Positions 36,255 to 48,363 of a stretch of 64,000 nucleotides of DNA are shown one piece after another. A program made the position numbers and the translations under genes. The notes below the pieces were generated by a model. It was not told the origin of the DNA and did not search any database. It worked only from the letters and a program-made list of their open reading frames with translations. The stretch spans positions 103,421,290 through 103,485,289 of the forward strand of contig CM075649.1 in NCBI GenBank assembly GCA_037953625.1. Reading direction: 5' to 3'. The DNA is from Crotalaria pallida. Lineage: Eukaryota > Streptophyta > Magnoliopsida > Fabales > Fabaceae. Within the stretch, counting starts at the first letter, position 1, and every line of letters begins with the position of its first letter.

Positions 36255-37019
36255 GTAGCCCCCCAGCTCGATGTTGTGACGTAAGGAGGAGCGTCGAGGT
36301 ATGAATAGGAAAGACCGGTATAAGAGTTGAATATTTTGTGACTATGAAACGGATCCTTATCTCCGAATAAATTCTTCAAATCTTTCAATTGATTTCAAAC
36401 GAGGGAAAACAATACAATATTCTCAATGTCCGGAACCAGAGTTTGAAGGGGGGAACTCGGTGCAAGGTTTCTCGAGTCGTCTAGTGAGTTCGAAGGAAGA
36501 AATCTAGCATGAAGATTCCTTGCTTGCCGGATACAAGGCCTAAGGGGAAAGCCCAATTGAGGGTACCTCACTCTTGGCAAGAGTCCGGGAAAGGGAATTC
36601 AACATGAAGTTCTTCTCATTCTGACTCCTAAACCGAATAGGGAAACTCGACACAAGGTTCCTCATCGTCAACAAAATGAGTCCGGATAAGTGAATATAGC
36701 AACGTGTTCCTCGTCTTTGGAAGCATATTGAATATTGAAGAAAATATCAGAGTAAGAAAACCTCATGGGCTAGAATAATTGTGATGGAGAATATTTTTAT
36801 TCTCCTCTTGAAAAGCTTATAGTCCGTTGATGAAAATCCTGGAGTCCTTTTTAGACTAGCCTGAAAAAATTGAGGCATCATGTTTGTACCTTGTAATATA
36901 CAAAAATAATTATTAATATCATTAAATTTATAATTTAAAATAATTACAATAAGAATAATGATAATTATTTGAATATCAATATATACTGAGTAATATCATT
37001 TAAGTCATATGAATGACGA
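36255..37019 (-). mobile_element. Internal spacer remnant of the Tat-type element
   Basis: This starts with the polypurine tract and continues with sequence rich in CCGGA and GGAA motifs to about 36900, then turns into AT-rich host-like DNA. No coding region was recognised. Confidence 0.35.
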
Positions 37020-37982
37020 TAGGGGTGTAAGTGATCCGGTCCCGGACCGCGAGACCGATCGGATCGGACCGGACCGAACCAAAAAACATTGATCTCACGG
37101 TTCGGTCCGATCTGAATATTTCTAGACCGTTCTCAATCGGTCCGGTCCACGGTCTCACAGATTTTGAGACCACCAAGACCGGACCGGACCGATAGCTGAA
37201 ATATATATAAAAAAAAAATAAAACTCAAACACACTCACACACACAGACACAACACAACACAACCCTAAATAAAACACACTCAAACGTCCCCCTCTCTCTC
37301 TCTCTCACAACACACTACACACTTCAGTTCAGACCCTCCTTCACAGACACAACCCTCCCTCCGCCGCTGCCGCCCTCCCTCCGCCGTCTCAAGCGTTCCT
37401 TCTCTCTCCCTTCACCGTTCTCTCCGACAGTCCTCTCTCTCCCTTCACAGTTCTCTCCCTCCGCCGCCGCCCTCCCTCTCTCTCCCTCCGCTCTCTTTCT
37501 CTCTCCCTGTTGCCGCCATCGCTCGCTGCACCACCATCACAGCCGCCGTCGCTCGCTGCACCAGGCCCTCTCCAGTCCAGTCGCGAATCGCGACTCACTT
37601 CTTCAGATCGAACCGCCGCTCTTCTTCTTCAGCTTCGGTTCACGCCTTCGGTTCTGCCTCCACCACGCCTTCAGTTCTTCATCTTTCGTCATCGACGCTC
37701 CTCTTCTTCTTGTCGAAGGTATTTATTTATTTACTTATTTATTTTTTCTCTGTATTTTTTTCTCTGTATTTTGTTAATTAATTGATATAATTAATTTCCC
37801 TTTTTATGAAATGTTCATTCCATAGGCACTTGTTATTGTGTTGAATCTGATTGTTGATATTCTAATAGGAAAAAAAATACATGTTAAAACAGGAAAAACA
37901 GGTTCTCCAGTGGAAAAAAAAAGAAAAAAACAGGTTTTTTATTTTTTTTATTATTATGGTCTAAATAGACCGGACACCCCTA
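37020..37982 (+). mobile_element. Second non-autonomous hAT element with 8-bp target duplication
   Basis: It starts TAGGGGTGTAAGTGATCCGG and ends CCGGACACCCCTA, flanked by AATGACGA at 37012-37019 and 37983-37990. Subterminal repeats are GGACCGGACCG and CGGTCCGGTCC. Inside is a CT- and GCC-rich leader (about 37280-37718) ending at a donor (GTCGAAG|GTATTT). No transposase frame remains. Its terminal 8 bp match those of the hAT at 10057, but the subterminal motifs differ, so it is another family. It sits just upstream of UTP23. Confidence 0.9.
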
Positions 37983-38139
37983 AATGACGATATAATGCAA
38001 TTTAGGATCGAATTAAATGAAAAGCATCAGTACAACCGATGCACTTTTCTTTTCACGCAGCAATGATTATCATTTAATCTATTAAAGTGATATTAAGTTA
38101 AATAGCAATTCATATAGTAAAAAGTTCCTTCCCTGATTG

Positions 38140-38338
38140 ACCATGAACCGCAATTGCCTAGCAGCTCTCACAACCTCTCACTCAGGTTCCTCTTCCTCCG
38201 CCCTCTCTCATTTCATACCATTACTTAATTGTTACTCACTAAACCGCATTTGAGATTTCAATTCCATACACAAATTAAATACCCGAATAAATATTACTAA
38301 TTCTTTCTGCAACACTTACGCTTAATTAATTATATCAC

Positions 38339-38390
<52 letters not shown>

Positions 38391-38403
38391 TGGTGACTGA
38401 CAG
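38140..38403 (+). promoter_or_regulatory. Probable 5' UTR exon end and 5' UTR intron of UTP23
   Basis: A donor-like CACTCAG|GTTCCTC (38186) and an acceptor TGACAG (38398-38403) bracket an intron holding the (ATT)n repeat. A short upstream ATG at 38142 would, after splicing, read past the UTP23 ATG in another frame and stop soon, giving a possible overlapping uORF. The splice choice is inferred. Confidence 0.4.
38345..38392 (+). repeat. (ATT)n microsatellite
   Basis: About 15 perfect ATT units lie in the presumed 5' UTR intron of UTP23. Confidence 0.95.
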
Positions 38404-41400
38404 ATGAAGGTGAAAAAGCAGAAGAGGCATAGGAAGATTTTAACGTTCTACACCGCCTGCTCCGGTTTCCGCAAACCTTTCCGGGTTCTATGTGATGGCA
38501 CATTTGTGCATCACCTTATTGTCAATCGCATAACCCCTGCTGATAAGGCCCTCTCCAATATCCTCACTGCCCCTGTTAAGCTCTTCACTACCAGGTCAGG
38601 TCCCTTTTTTCGTGTTTGGTATAGCCGGTAAAAATGAGATTATGATTAAGATGATTATAATCTGTTTATGTTTGGGTATCTAGCTGAAAAATGAAATTAA
38701 GCTAATCTGTTTTGTTTGGACAGTGCAAAGAACATTATTTTTTCTGAGTAAATTACAAAAAAGGGTATGATGTGACAAGTGGGTAGTTAATGGGATGGAG
38801 TGATAAGGGTAGAATAGGAAAATTACATGGGTCTAAAAAAATAATCTCCAGCTACTGTTAGGGAGCTTATAAATTTTGATTATTTTTTCAAGAATATAAG
38901 CTAAGATTATAATCTGTATTGCAAACAAACACATCAATTTATTATTTTTTTTTTGAAAAATAAGCTAAAAATAATAATTTCAGCTCAACCAAACATGATC
39001 AGCTGTTAACCCTATTCGTAACAATATGTGCACATGCTTATGATTTTGAATTATCTTTTGAATGCTTGGTATGTTGCTAGGTATTGGGTTCAGTCCATAT
39101 AATAAATGAGCCTGTTTCTCTAGACTTGAAAAAGTAATTCTATGCAAGTGATTTTAGTAATGATGTTTTTTTTTTTAAAATTTATTGAGATTCGACAAAG
39201 TTTTACGTTGGATATTGATTGTCCAATACAACCTTCACCTTTTATATGGGCCGATGACTGGGTATGTATAGCATAAGCACAACATAGGCAAACTTAAGAT
39301 GCTTTTTTGATAAGAGAAAATATATAGTTTCTCAAAAAAGCTGAATTCCAGCTATGAATGCAACTTCATTTTTTTTCCTTTTAAAATCTGGATAAGCATT
39401 TTTTTGTTTGAAAAAATCTCAAATAAACAGGGATTTTATCCATTGATTATATGATATACAGCATCATGTGGACTTGATAGGATTCTTTGTTTCAAGTTGT
39501 TTGAATTTGAATTTATACTAAAACGGCTCAATTTCTTAAGATATATTTCTTTACTATACATCTCTTTCTCTGTTCAATCTCAATGGTATAAATCCTTTTT
39601 TTTTTTATATAAACCTTTTGCTTTTTTACGTTTTTGCTTTTGTTGATTTGAGTTTGGTATGGATATGACACAGGTGTGTTCTAGCAGAATTGAAACGGCT
39701 TGGTCGCTCATATTCGGAGGCTTTTGAGGCAGCCCAACAACTTATAATTGCGAGATGTGAGCATGAGAAATGTGCGAAGGCAGATGCCTGCATCATGGAG
39801 GTTGTTGGACAAAATAATTCTGAGCACTTTTTTGTTGCTAGTCAGGACACTGACCTGCGGAAGAAGTTGCATGAGGTTAGTATAGTTTCTTGTTAATGTC
39901 ATTTCCTACTCATAGTATGCTTTAAATTTATTTGCAATCATGAAAAAAAATATTTGCACAATGTAATTAATGAAATAGTGTATGTTTAAATGATATCCAT
40001 AAAGAATCTCTCCCATCTTTTGGACTTGGAATGCATATGTCTGGAGAATATGCTCTTGGTATCAAACTTTGTCCTTATTTGATTGTTTGAAAATTGATAT
40101 TATTGAGACTCAACACATTAATTGTGATTAGTATCTTTTCATCCTGTTAAAATGCCTTCAACTCGTTGAAAGTTAAAACAATGTTTAAGAATGAAAGCCA
40201 TTTATTCCAATAGCTTGGTTGGTACTTGGTGTGAGGTGGTAGATTTGCTCACTAATTGAATGTCGCTGTCTGTGGAGCTTGGTTACTGATGGATGTATGC
40301 TAGTGTAGTTGATTGGCCTTGTACTTAGTTGGCTGTGACATGGTATTCACGGTGACTGTGTCCTGTCCAAACCTTTGATACTGGAACACCACTGGGAAAT
40401 ACCTTAAGTTGAAACTAATTTTTTATAATAGTTGCTACTTTTGAAGTGTGGGGGAGCATGAAGACACTATCTTGTTATTTTGGTTGCTAGATCATGGTTC
40501 ACTTATTCGCTAGACGGGCCTTGAGAGATGCAAAAGGATAACTATTATTTAAGAGTATCGAATACTTTTTAACCACTTGAAAGTCATTTTATTTGTCTTT
40601 GATAGGTTAATTAATTTAAGTCTACAAAAATCTGATTTCTTTTTTTTTTTTGTTTTGTTTTGTTTTGATAAGTAGTTAAAGGTGGTGTATAGATAGTCAA
40701 AACCCTTTTTTATAGAAGAATTTTTTGACGATAATGAAAAGAAATTCATAAGTCAAAAAGCCATTATTTAAGTGTCTGCTGTCCAGTCAGTTCTAGAACA
40801 TTACAGGCTTCTATAAATTGGAGTTTTCATGTACTTTATATCAGATTACGTAAGTGTTCTGAGTGTACTTATCTATTTGACTTTGTCACATATTTCTTAT
40901 TGAAGAGAACTTTATTTCTAGGATTAGATTTCTAGTCTTTTCATATTTCTATCCAAGGAAGTGGGCTCCTCCAATATATAATCCCATTCAATCCATTCTC
41001 CCTTTACATTAATTCACATTTTAGTTTTAACCCCTGGGCCACATCTCTTTGCCAAAATGTGTGAAACATCTTCTAACTTTGTGGTGTTGCTGATGGAGTC
41101 ATATACCAGCTTTACAACTTGGACATCTATCCAGGTTGTCTCATGGATGATTTTGACTTGAGAGTAGTAGTAGAGCATTTCTAATAGTGATTGACTTGTT
41201 GCTCACTGGAAGAAAGTTCTGACATCTTGCTGTCTTGCACTTGTATCTATTCCATGTTCATTTCAATCCTGGTTCATCACTACAAACCTTATGAGTTTTA
41301 AATGGCATCATTTCATTTTTCAGTCTTCACCCAAGTTTCCTATGTGTGCCATGAGTTATATAATTCATTGTGTGTTTCTTATATACTCCTTTTTGATATT

Positions 41401-43733
41401 TTCTAACAGAGCTTGAAGCTTAACTCAATGGAAAAAAAATTCAGAAAATTTTGGTTTTTTTTGACTCGGATATTGAGTTTTTGTTATAAATGGGGCAAGA
41501 TGTGTAGAATTGTTTCTCAGATAGACTTTTATTCTATTTAATCTGGTTGTCTGTAGGTACCTGGCGTGCCTCTTATATTTGGTCTCAGAAACGCTCTTTT
41601 CCTTGAACCCCCATCTGCATTTCAGCGGCAATATGCCAAGACATCTGAAGAAGGACGATCACTTATGACCAAACAAGAATACCAGATATTGAAGGACAGG
41701 GTAAGGAATAGACTGGCTGGTGAGGAAGGTGAAAATTCCATTGCTGAAATAACGGAACAGCAGGATTTGGAGGTTCAACCCATAAGTTTTCAGGCTGAAA
41801 AAAGGAGTATTACTGCATGGAATCAAATGGGCATCAAAGATAAACCCCAATTCAAGAGAAAAAGAGCAAAGGTTATAATCCAAACTTGCGCTGTATCTAT
41901 TGCTTGTTTGAGTTTTGATTACCATATTCTAGGCTTCTAGCTTTTTCCACATGAGGCTGTATGCAAATGTTGAACATGTAAGATGAGCAAAATCTTGGTA
42001 TGTGTATTATATTATACTTCCTCCATTACACAAGGATGTTAAGAAATGGCAAAATATTAGAAATTGTTAACTTTGAATTGTGATTGGTTGATCAAAGCAA
42101 ATTGCAATAAATTAGTTGTTTGATAATTGATTGATGTGTTAGACAAATCATTAGATGCATGTTTCCTTAATTTTTTGGCTTTTGCAATTTTTTACCATCC
42201 TTGTCTGACGGAGGGAGTACTTGTTTGGGGGAATTAAAAGAAATTAATTCTTGGTAAAAATATTTTCAGGTAGGAATGACTAAAGACTAAACTAGTTAAT
42301 TATGTTAATGGGTGTTTGTGTAAGAAAAAAATGGAAGTTAATATGTGGCTCTGGCTAGTAATTAAACACTCCTTGAATACTGAATAATTTACACCACAAC
42401 TGGAGTTTGCATTGAAGGTTACTTTAATTTATTAGGAGTAACAAGCTAGTTCAAATTGACCGGAGTTTTAACTAACTTGAAGAAAGCTTTATTAATTTTA
42501 GCAGCTTATGGTTCTCGTTAGTGTTATGTCACATTTTTATGCTATTAAATTGCAACTTTGCAGGGCCCAAATCCACTTTCATGCAAGAAGAAGAAAAGTC
42601 GTGAAAATCAAAATAATGGTCCTTTGAAGGTAGGATTTTTTTTTGTTTCTTCATTTGTACTCTGAATCCTTGGATTTAATTTGAAACTTTTGAATGCTCT
42701 AATTTTGTCAGTGTAACACTTTAATCATGAATTGCCATATCATTATGAGAGTTTGGCTTTTACAACAGCTACCTTAAATGTTTAGCTCTGTGAGTTTTAA
42801 ATTTTAATGATATGACAATTCATCATTGGGTCAAATGTAAAAAACTTAACCCTCAAGTGGTTCAACTTTATACTCAAACTTCATTGCATCTTGTGTGTGG
42901 AAACAGCTTATATGTTGTCCCATTTTGAGCAGCGAAGACTTCTTATAATAGAACATAAGAATAGAGACCAATGATGTTAACAAACACAACAGACACAGCC
43001 TGTTATTTGTGGACTTTTGCTTTTTTTTTCCCGTGTCATTTACTGTGGTTATTTACTTAGTTGAAGAAGTGGTTTATTAAACAGTATACTTTAATATTGC
43101 TGTTTTTGTGTTAATAGTTGAACCGGAAACATCTTGCTCAAATTTTGCTATATGAACAAATGGGGGAGGGCTGGAGGCCATTATATTTTAGAATAATATT
43201 TTGTAGTTATTTTCAGGGTTTGTTAATTTTTTTGGTGGTGATTTTTTTCCTTTATAACTCAGCTTTGAGGTTTTCTTCCTTCATACTGTTTCATTTTTAG
43301 ATAGTTGTTTAAGATGTATAGTATGTTTCAGTTACCAGCATTTCATAAAATGATCTTGGGAGTTGGGACTTTTATTTCATTTATTTATTTTACTGATTTG
43401 TTGACTTGCCTCCCGATAGTATTTATATGCGAATTTTTGGTTTTCTGATGATGTTTACGAACCTCGACTCGCTTCCTGTTTTACCATAAATTTAGTTTAA
43501 TCTAATGCGATCGATGCAAGATTTAATGATTAAATATTGAATGTGATGGAATGTGTGAAGCTGTGTAGAAGCAGGAAGATTGGCTGAAAATCAAATTTCA
43601 TTCCCTAAGGCTTTTCAAGTTATTTGTTGTTGCTTTTATGCAGGAAATGAAGGAAGGAGACGACTCAGTGAAGAGAAGTAGGAAAAGGAAGAGGTCACAT
43701 AAACGGAAAATCCCAGCTGAATCAGGCAGCTAG
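38404..43733 (+). CDS. UTP23: rRNA-processing protein UTP23 homolog
   Basis: Five exons join in phase: 38404-38594, 39674-39875, 41557-41871, 42564-42629 and 43644-43733, giving 287 residues. UTP23 is a nucleolar SSU-processome factor with a degenerate PIN domain, needed for early 18S pre-rRNA cleavage. The N-terminus MKVKKQKRHRKILTFYTACS and 'GFRKPFRVLCDGTFVHHLI' is diagnostic. A Cys/His group (CEHEKC...AC) fits the zinc site of the PIN fold, 'FFVASQDTDLRKKLHEVPGV' and PLIFGLRNALFLEPPS complete the domain, and the C-terminus is Lys/Arg-rich (SRKRKRSHKRK). All introns have GT/AG ends. The ATG follows a CAG acceptor, so an intron in the 5' UTR (about 38186-38403) is likely. No stops or frameshifts. 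Confidence 0.95.
42017..42217. mobile_element. Stowaway-like MITE in UTP23 intron 3
   Basis: CTTCCTCCATTACACAAGGA at the left and CATCCTTGTCTGACGGAGGG followed by AG at the right form inverted ends flanked by TA dinucleotides. Length about 201 bp. Confidence 0.75.
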
Positions 43734-44399
43734 GTAGATCATTTTTATAATTACAAAATAGGTATTTAAAGAAGAGTTCCCTGAGTTTGCTGCTTCTGAT
43801 GAGTGAAGAGAGAAAAGCAAATTTTGATCCATGTTGTCATGGCAGAGGAAATATATATCCATCAGTTGTATGTTTAATTTTATATAGTTGTTCCTATTTA
43901 GTAGTCATCAATACTTAATTGTTACTTGCTTAAGTATCTAAAAATGGATCACCATCCGTTTATGAAATTACATGCCAATTTGTTATTGTTGTCATTGAAC
44001 TAATTCGCCTCGTTACCATATTGGCTGATTCTATTAACACCGATGAAGATATTACGAGTACGATTTGGGGCTGGGTTCAATGAATTACGGTAAGGAATCT
44101 GAGTGATTTTAGAGGTTATGATAAAATTCTGAGCATATTTGCAGATATGGTTAATTACAAGAAAAAAAGAAGTGAAGGTTTGTTTTGATGATAGTAAGAA
44201 CTAAGAACGGTGTGTATTCTTTTTCGGCCTGAGGATGTACTTCATATTTCGTAGAGTAATCTTGTTAGGAAGCAAATTTGCTCACCAACGAGGACTAAGA
44301 AAATCCTAAGAAATCTACTCTAATGAACAATGAAGAAAATTAAATTTAAAATAATATCTTATTTCTTGATTCATAACAAAGAAAGTACAATGTTTAAAT
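43734..44399 (+). other. UTP23 3' UTR and spacer
   Basis: AT-rich DNA with no reading frame of note; the first 150-200 bp are probably 3' UTR. Confidence 0.4.
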
Positions 44400-44414
44400 A
44401 GTAAATGAATTCTA

Positions 44415-44934
44415 ATATTGACGGGTCAGTGTGGCTCCCTTCGCTTAGTGCTACCTGTGGTGGAGTGCTTCGTGATGAGATGGGTTCGTTTATTAAAGGT
44501 TTCTCTTGCAATCTTGGCATTGCATCTTCTGTCAAAGCTGAGTTATGAGATTTTCTCTGGGACTTAAAAATGGCAAAGGATACAGGAATTTCTCACATCA
44601 TGGTTGAAATGGATTCACAAGTTGGTGTCTCCCTTGTCCTTTCTGGATGCCCCAACACTCCCTGTGCTGCTTTGGTTAGAGAAATCAATAACCTCCTTGG
44701 TGAAAGGTGGAATGTCCAACTTTGTCATATTTATAGTGAAGCTAATCGTTGTGCGGATGCTTTAGCTAACCAAGGGCATGAAAATGATTATGGCTGTACC
44801 TTTTTAAGTTTTCCTCCTCCCTCTGTTTTCCCTATAGTTTGTGAGGATGCTTATGGGGTTAGCTTACCTAGAATGATTTTGTAATTTCTTTCGTTTGTTT
44901 GGGCTTTTGCCCCGTTATTTATTAAAAAAAAAAA
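44415..44934 (+). mobile_element. 5'-truncated LINE with 15-bp target duplication
   Basis: The insert has an RNase H-like frame with CGGVLRDEMGSFIKGFSCNL, then 'HIMVEMDSQVGVSLVLSG' and 'HIYSEANRCADALANQGH', ending ...VSLPRMIL at 44884, then a 3' tail and an A-run (44924-44935). AGTAAATGAATTCTA occurs at 44400-44414 and again at 44935-44949. One in-frame stop (near 44548) splits the RNase H frame. Only about 520 bp of the 3' end inserted, typical of aborted target-primed reverse transcription. The perfect duplication suggests a recent event. Confidence 0.92.
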
Positions 44935-45124
44935 AGTAAATGAATTCTACACCCCATTAATATCATCTCTGCAAGTGGCATGATCTTCTAGTTAGGAAAG
45001 ATCTAGAAACTAAAATATTTTTAATAACTAATTATTTAATTATATTTAATAAATTCACCTTTCTCCTTTATCCAGACGTACGGGTATGTTTGTATGCTTC
45101 AACATAGGCGTAGGACACTTTCAC

Positions 45125-45265
45125 ACGGAAAAAAAAAAGGAAGGAAGGAAGAAAGAAGAAGAAAAGAAAGAAAGAAAAAAGAAGGAGAAAGTAATGAAGA
45201 AAGGAAGAAGAAGAGGAAGAGAAGGAGGAGGGTATTTTTGGAAAAAAATTTAAAAGAGGAGATAA
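45125..45265 (+). repeat. Purine-rich GGAA/GAAG low-complexity tract
   Basis: Nearly pure A/G for about 140 bases (GGAAGGAAGG, GAAGAAGAAA). The frames through it on both strands are compositional artefacts. Confidence 0.9.
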
Positions 45266-45402
45266 AAACACAAAAAGGGAGGTTAGAAAATCAAAATTCT
45301 TCGATCGGTTGATAGGCCCAAAATTCTTCAATCGGTTGATAAAGGGCTTGTGTTTCATGCTGCTGCTCCATAATAGAAAGATGTAAGGAAGATTGGTATA
45401 TA

Positions 45403-45686
45403 CTCCCTCCGGTCCTATATATAGGACATACTTAACCATATTCCTCAGACCAAGAAAAGTAGTTAGTTTTATGAATTCTATGAGAATATATTGTAACATT
45501 ACAATTTTACCCTCTCAACTTTTCTTGAAAAATTCACATTCATTAATGAACAACAAAAAACACATGCATTTAATAAGGGCAAAAAAGAGAAAAAACAATA
45601 AATGATGCATAAAAAATACAAAATGTCTTATATATAGGACCAAAGATTGTTTCTAGAATATGTCCTATATATAGGACCGGAGGGAG
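45403..45686. mobile_element. Stowaway-like MITE (CTCCCTCCGGTCC ends)
   Basis: CTCCCTCCGGTCCTATATAT followed by AGGAC at the left is mirrored by GTCCTATATATAGGACCGGA followed by GGGAG at the right, flanked by TA. The element is 284 bp. The arms contain their own palindrome, GTCCTATATATAGGAC. Confidence 0.92.
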
Positions 45687-45689
45687 TAC

Positions 45690-46617
45690 TAATTATAGGC
45701 ACTAATTGATGATCATCTATCTAAGTATTAAAGGGCCACATAAAATTAAATGTGCAGGAGGAAGCCCTTCATTCATTTCTCACTAGCCACGTTAAAATTT
45801 TCAAAGGTAGGACCATGAAAGCATCAATTGATAGGGGTCTAAAGTGCTCTTATCAAAAATTAAGCTACTCTACTCATAAAAGAAAACTAATACTCCCTTT
45901 ATCCCTAAATATAAAGTTTTCTTAACACTTTTATTTTATCCCTATTTTGACCGCAAGACTTAGATAGGAAATAATAAACCCTAGAATGATATAAATATTA
46001 GACCATACAAGTGGCAAGATCCTAATAACATGAACATTGTAGAATTAGGAAAATTTAATAAGCTAATTATTTATTTATGTAATTATAATTATCTTATCCC
46101 TTTTCTCCATAGAGACAAAAAAAACACATTTTACTATTACATGATCCAACATCCTATCAAATCTCGTACCGAAATAGGTTAACATAAAGTTTTTTTTAAA
46201 AAAAAAAACGGAAATCTGTGTTCACTGGGACCAGGATTAAAAAAAAAGGGGGTCAAATAAAACTAAGAGTTCAAAATAATATATCGGCTAACAAAACAAT
46301 CTCTCTATATATATATTATATTATTTGAAAGTGATACATGGCGACTGTTAACTAATTATTAATCACTTTGTGACATGTTATTTCTTATATATTGCAGGTT
46401 GATTTTTTATATTGACATGTCATTTTGGCAGAAGAAAAAAATTGTGGTTGTGTAGGGTAGTTTGGTTCACTAAATTGCTTTGTTTGGTTTTTTTTCTTTA
46501 AATGATTTATTTTCAACCCTAAACTTAAGAGGTTAAATAAAGTAGTTTTTTATATAAAAAAAATAAAATTATACTTTGAAAAGATGGTCTTATGTTTCTA
46601 AATGATTTTTGATTTTT

Positions 46618-46648
<31 letters not shown>

Positions 46649-47306
46649 CATTCCTAAAAATTGAATTTAAGCATACCTTTTAAAAACAAAAAATTCACAT
46701 TGTTAACAACTTGTTTCTGAGATAAATTTGACATGTTTTGAGTAATTTGATTAAAGAGTAAATAGTCAAATTAGTTTCCCACTTCGTGGCCAATAATTAA
46801 ATTAGTTTATTATATTATCGAAATTCTAAATTAGCATCCGATATCGCAAAACGTGAATCACGTTAATCTCTGCCGTTTGTGGTCCATAAAGTCGGGGACT
46901 AAAGAAAGCAAATGAATAATGCTAATAAAGTTACTACCAATAAATCCAAGTGGCAACAATTTTTGGGACTGGGTGGGCACTTAGGGACTTTAGGGTAAAA
47001 GGCTCGAGTCCCAATGAGGCAACAATTTTTTAGGATGATCCATACCGTTGAGTCAAAGACTCGCACAGTTTTTGGATCCGAGGTGGATTAGTTGGGCCAC
47101 AGAAAATGTGAAGTCCAGATACCACCTAATTTCGAGAAAAAAAAAAGTTACTACCAATAAGGATGAAGGATTTCGGTAATTAATGCATTAATTTTTTACC
47201 CTACTGCATAATAAATCACCTAATCAATCAAATAATCAAATAATATAGGATATGTTTTATCATTATCAATTTTGATTGAAACCTATCTTCTTTTTTTTTT
47301 TTCTTT
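45690..47306 (+). other. Spacer rich in degraded repeats
   Basis: A half Stowaway-like end (ACTCCCTTTATCCCTAAATA) lies at about 45892, an (ATC)n run at about 46620-46648, and a segment near 46780-46910 resembling one arm of a foldback element. No gene was recognised. Confidence 0.35.
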
Positions 47307-47729
47307 CTAAAATGCACTTTTGGTCCCTTAAGTTTTCTAGATGTGCAGATTCAGTCCCTCAATTATTTTTTGAGCTAAAACAATCTCACATTAATTTTTT
47401 GTGCAGATTCAGTCTCTCCATCATCTTTTCGTTAAAAAACAAACTGCGTTATCTTATGTGACAACATCCACCAACCATATGTTGTCACATGACATTTTAA
47501 TTACCTAATTATTAATTAAATATTGAATAAATCAAAATTAAATAAAATTTAAATCACAATTACCACAAGTGGAGCCGCCAAATTTTTATTTAATTTTGAT
47601 TTATTCAATATTTAATTAATAATTTAATAATTAAAATGTCACGTGACAACATATGGTTGGTGGATAAAAATAATTGAGGGACTAAATCTGCACATTTGAA
47701 AAACTTAAGGGACCGAAAGTGCATTTTAG
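47307..47729. mobile_element. Foldback MITE (CTAAAATGCACTTTTGGTCC ends)
   Basis: The left arm CTAAAATGCACTTTTGGTCC followed by CTTAAG is mirrored at the right by CTTAAGGGACCGAAAGTGCA followed by TTTTAG. A second inverted pair (ACATATGGTTGGTGGAT and its complement) lies inside. T-runs flank both sides; the right one is probably the poly(A) of the neighbouring minus-strand LINE. Confidence 0.85.
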
Positions 47730-48355
47730 TTTTTTTTTTATCAGCGAAAGAATTTATTGAAGGAGTACTAAAGTGTACTCAAAACCAAACAAATATTACA
47801 TGAGTGTCTTAAGGTAATTTGGAAGGTTCAAAAATTATTTTGAATAAGATAAAGTACAATTTAAAATATCACTAACCCACAACCAAGATCTCACTTTTAT
47901 GGAGTTCAAAAACTCTTCCAACACGAAGGTGCCTTTAATAAATGTCAAATTATTTCTTTTTGCCATATCATCCAAGAAATCAGTAGCCACAAAATTGCTC
48001 CATAATATCGAAGTAGTCTTCTATCGAATTTTGAAATGTGCCACAAGAAGGCATCACCTACAGAGTCGGCTCCTTCGAAGCTTTGAATATGAAGCCAATC
48101 ATAAATCCAATTCCAGACATAGACAAAATAATAAGTTAGCAAACATATAAATGGCAAGACATTTCAGCACTTTGCTTATGGTATTTGCATATATTCTGAA
48201 TAATCATACCTCTTACATTTAAATTATCACAAGTAGGTATTCTATTCAAGAAAAGTTGTCAATAAAATACTTTCATGTCGTAGAGAACTTCAGACTTCCA
48301 AAGCACCTTGAGGGTGGCTTGGTTAACCAGCACCTGAGGATCCATGTGAGAAGTG
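47730..48355 (-). mobile_element. 5'-truncated LINE piece (zf-RVT C-terminus)
   Basis: The minus strand reads 'QATLKVLWKSEVLYDMKVFY', LFLNRIPTCDNLNVRGMI, then WNWIYDWLHIQSFEGADSVG and 'YGAILWLLISWMIWQKEI', matching the zinc-binding tail of plant LINE RT with several stops. It ends in an A-run (T-run 47730-47739 on the + strand). It is wedged between two foldback elements. Confidence 0.75.
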
Positions 48356-48363
48356 CAATTATT

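Noticed and set aside
36083..36388. 101-residue minus frame across the Tat LTR
   Set aside because: It crosses the LTR boundary and polypurine tract; no domain.
37389..37785. Arg/Glu-rich and Pro/Ser-rich frames in the second hAT
   Set aside because: Low-complexity leader of the transposon; no transposase motif.
45068..45499. 143-residue minus frame rich in Phe/Ser/Leu and its Lys/Arg/Glu plus-strand partner
   Set aside because: Both arise from the purine-rich tract at 45125-45265.
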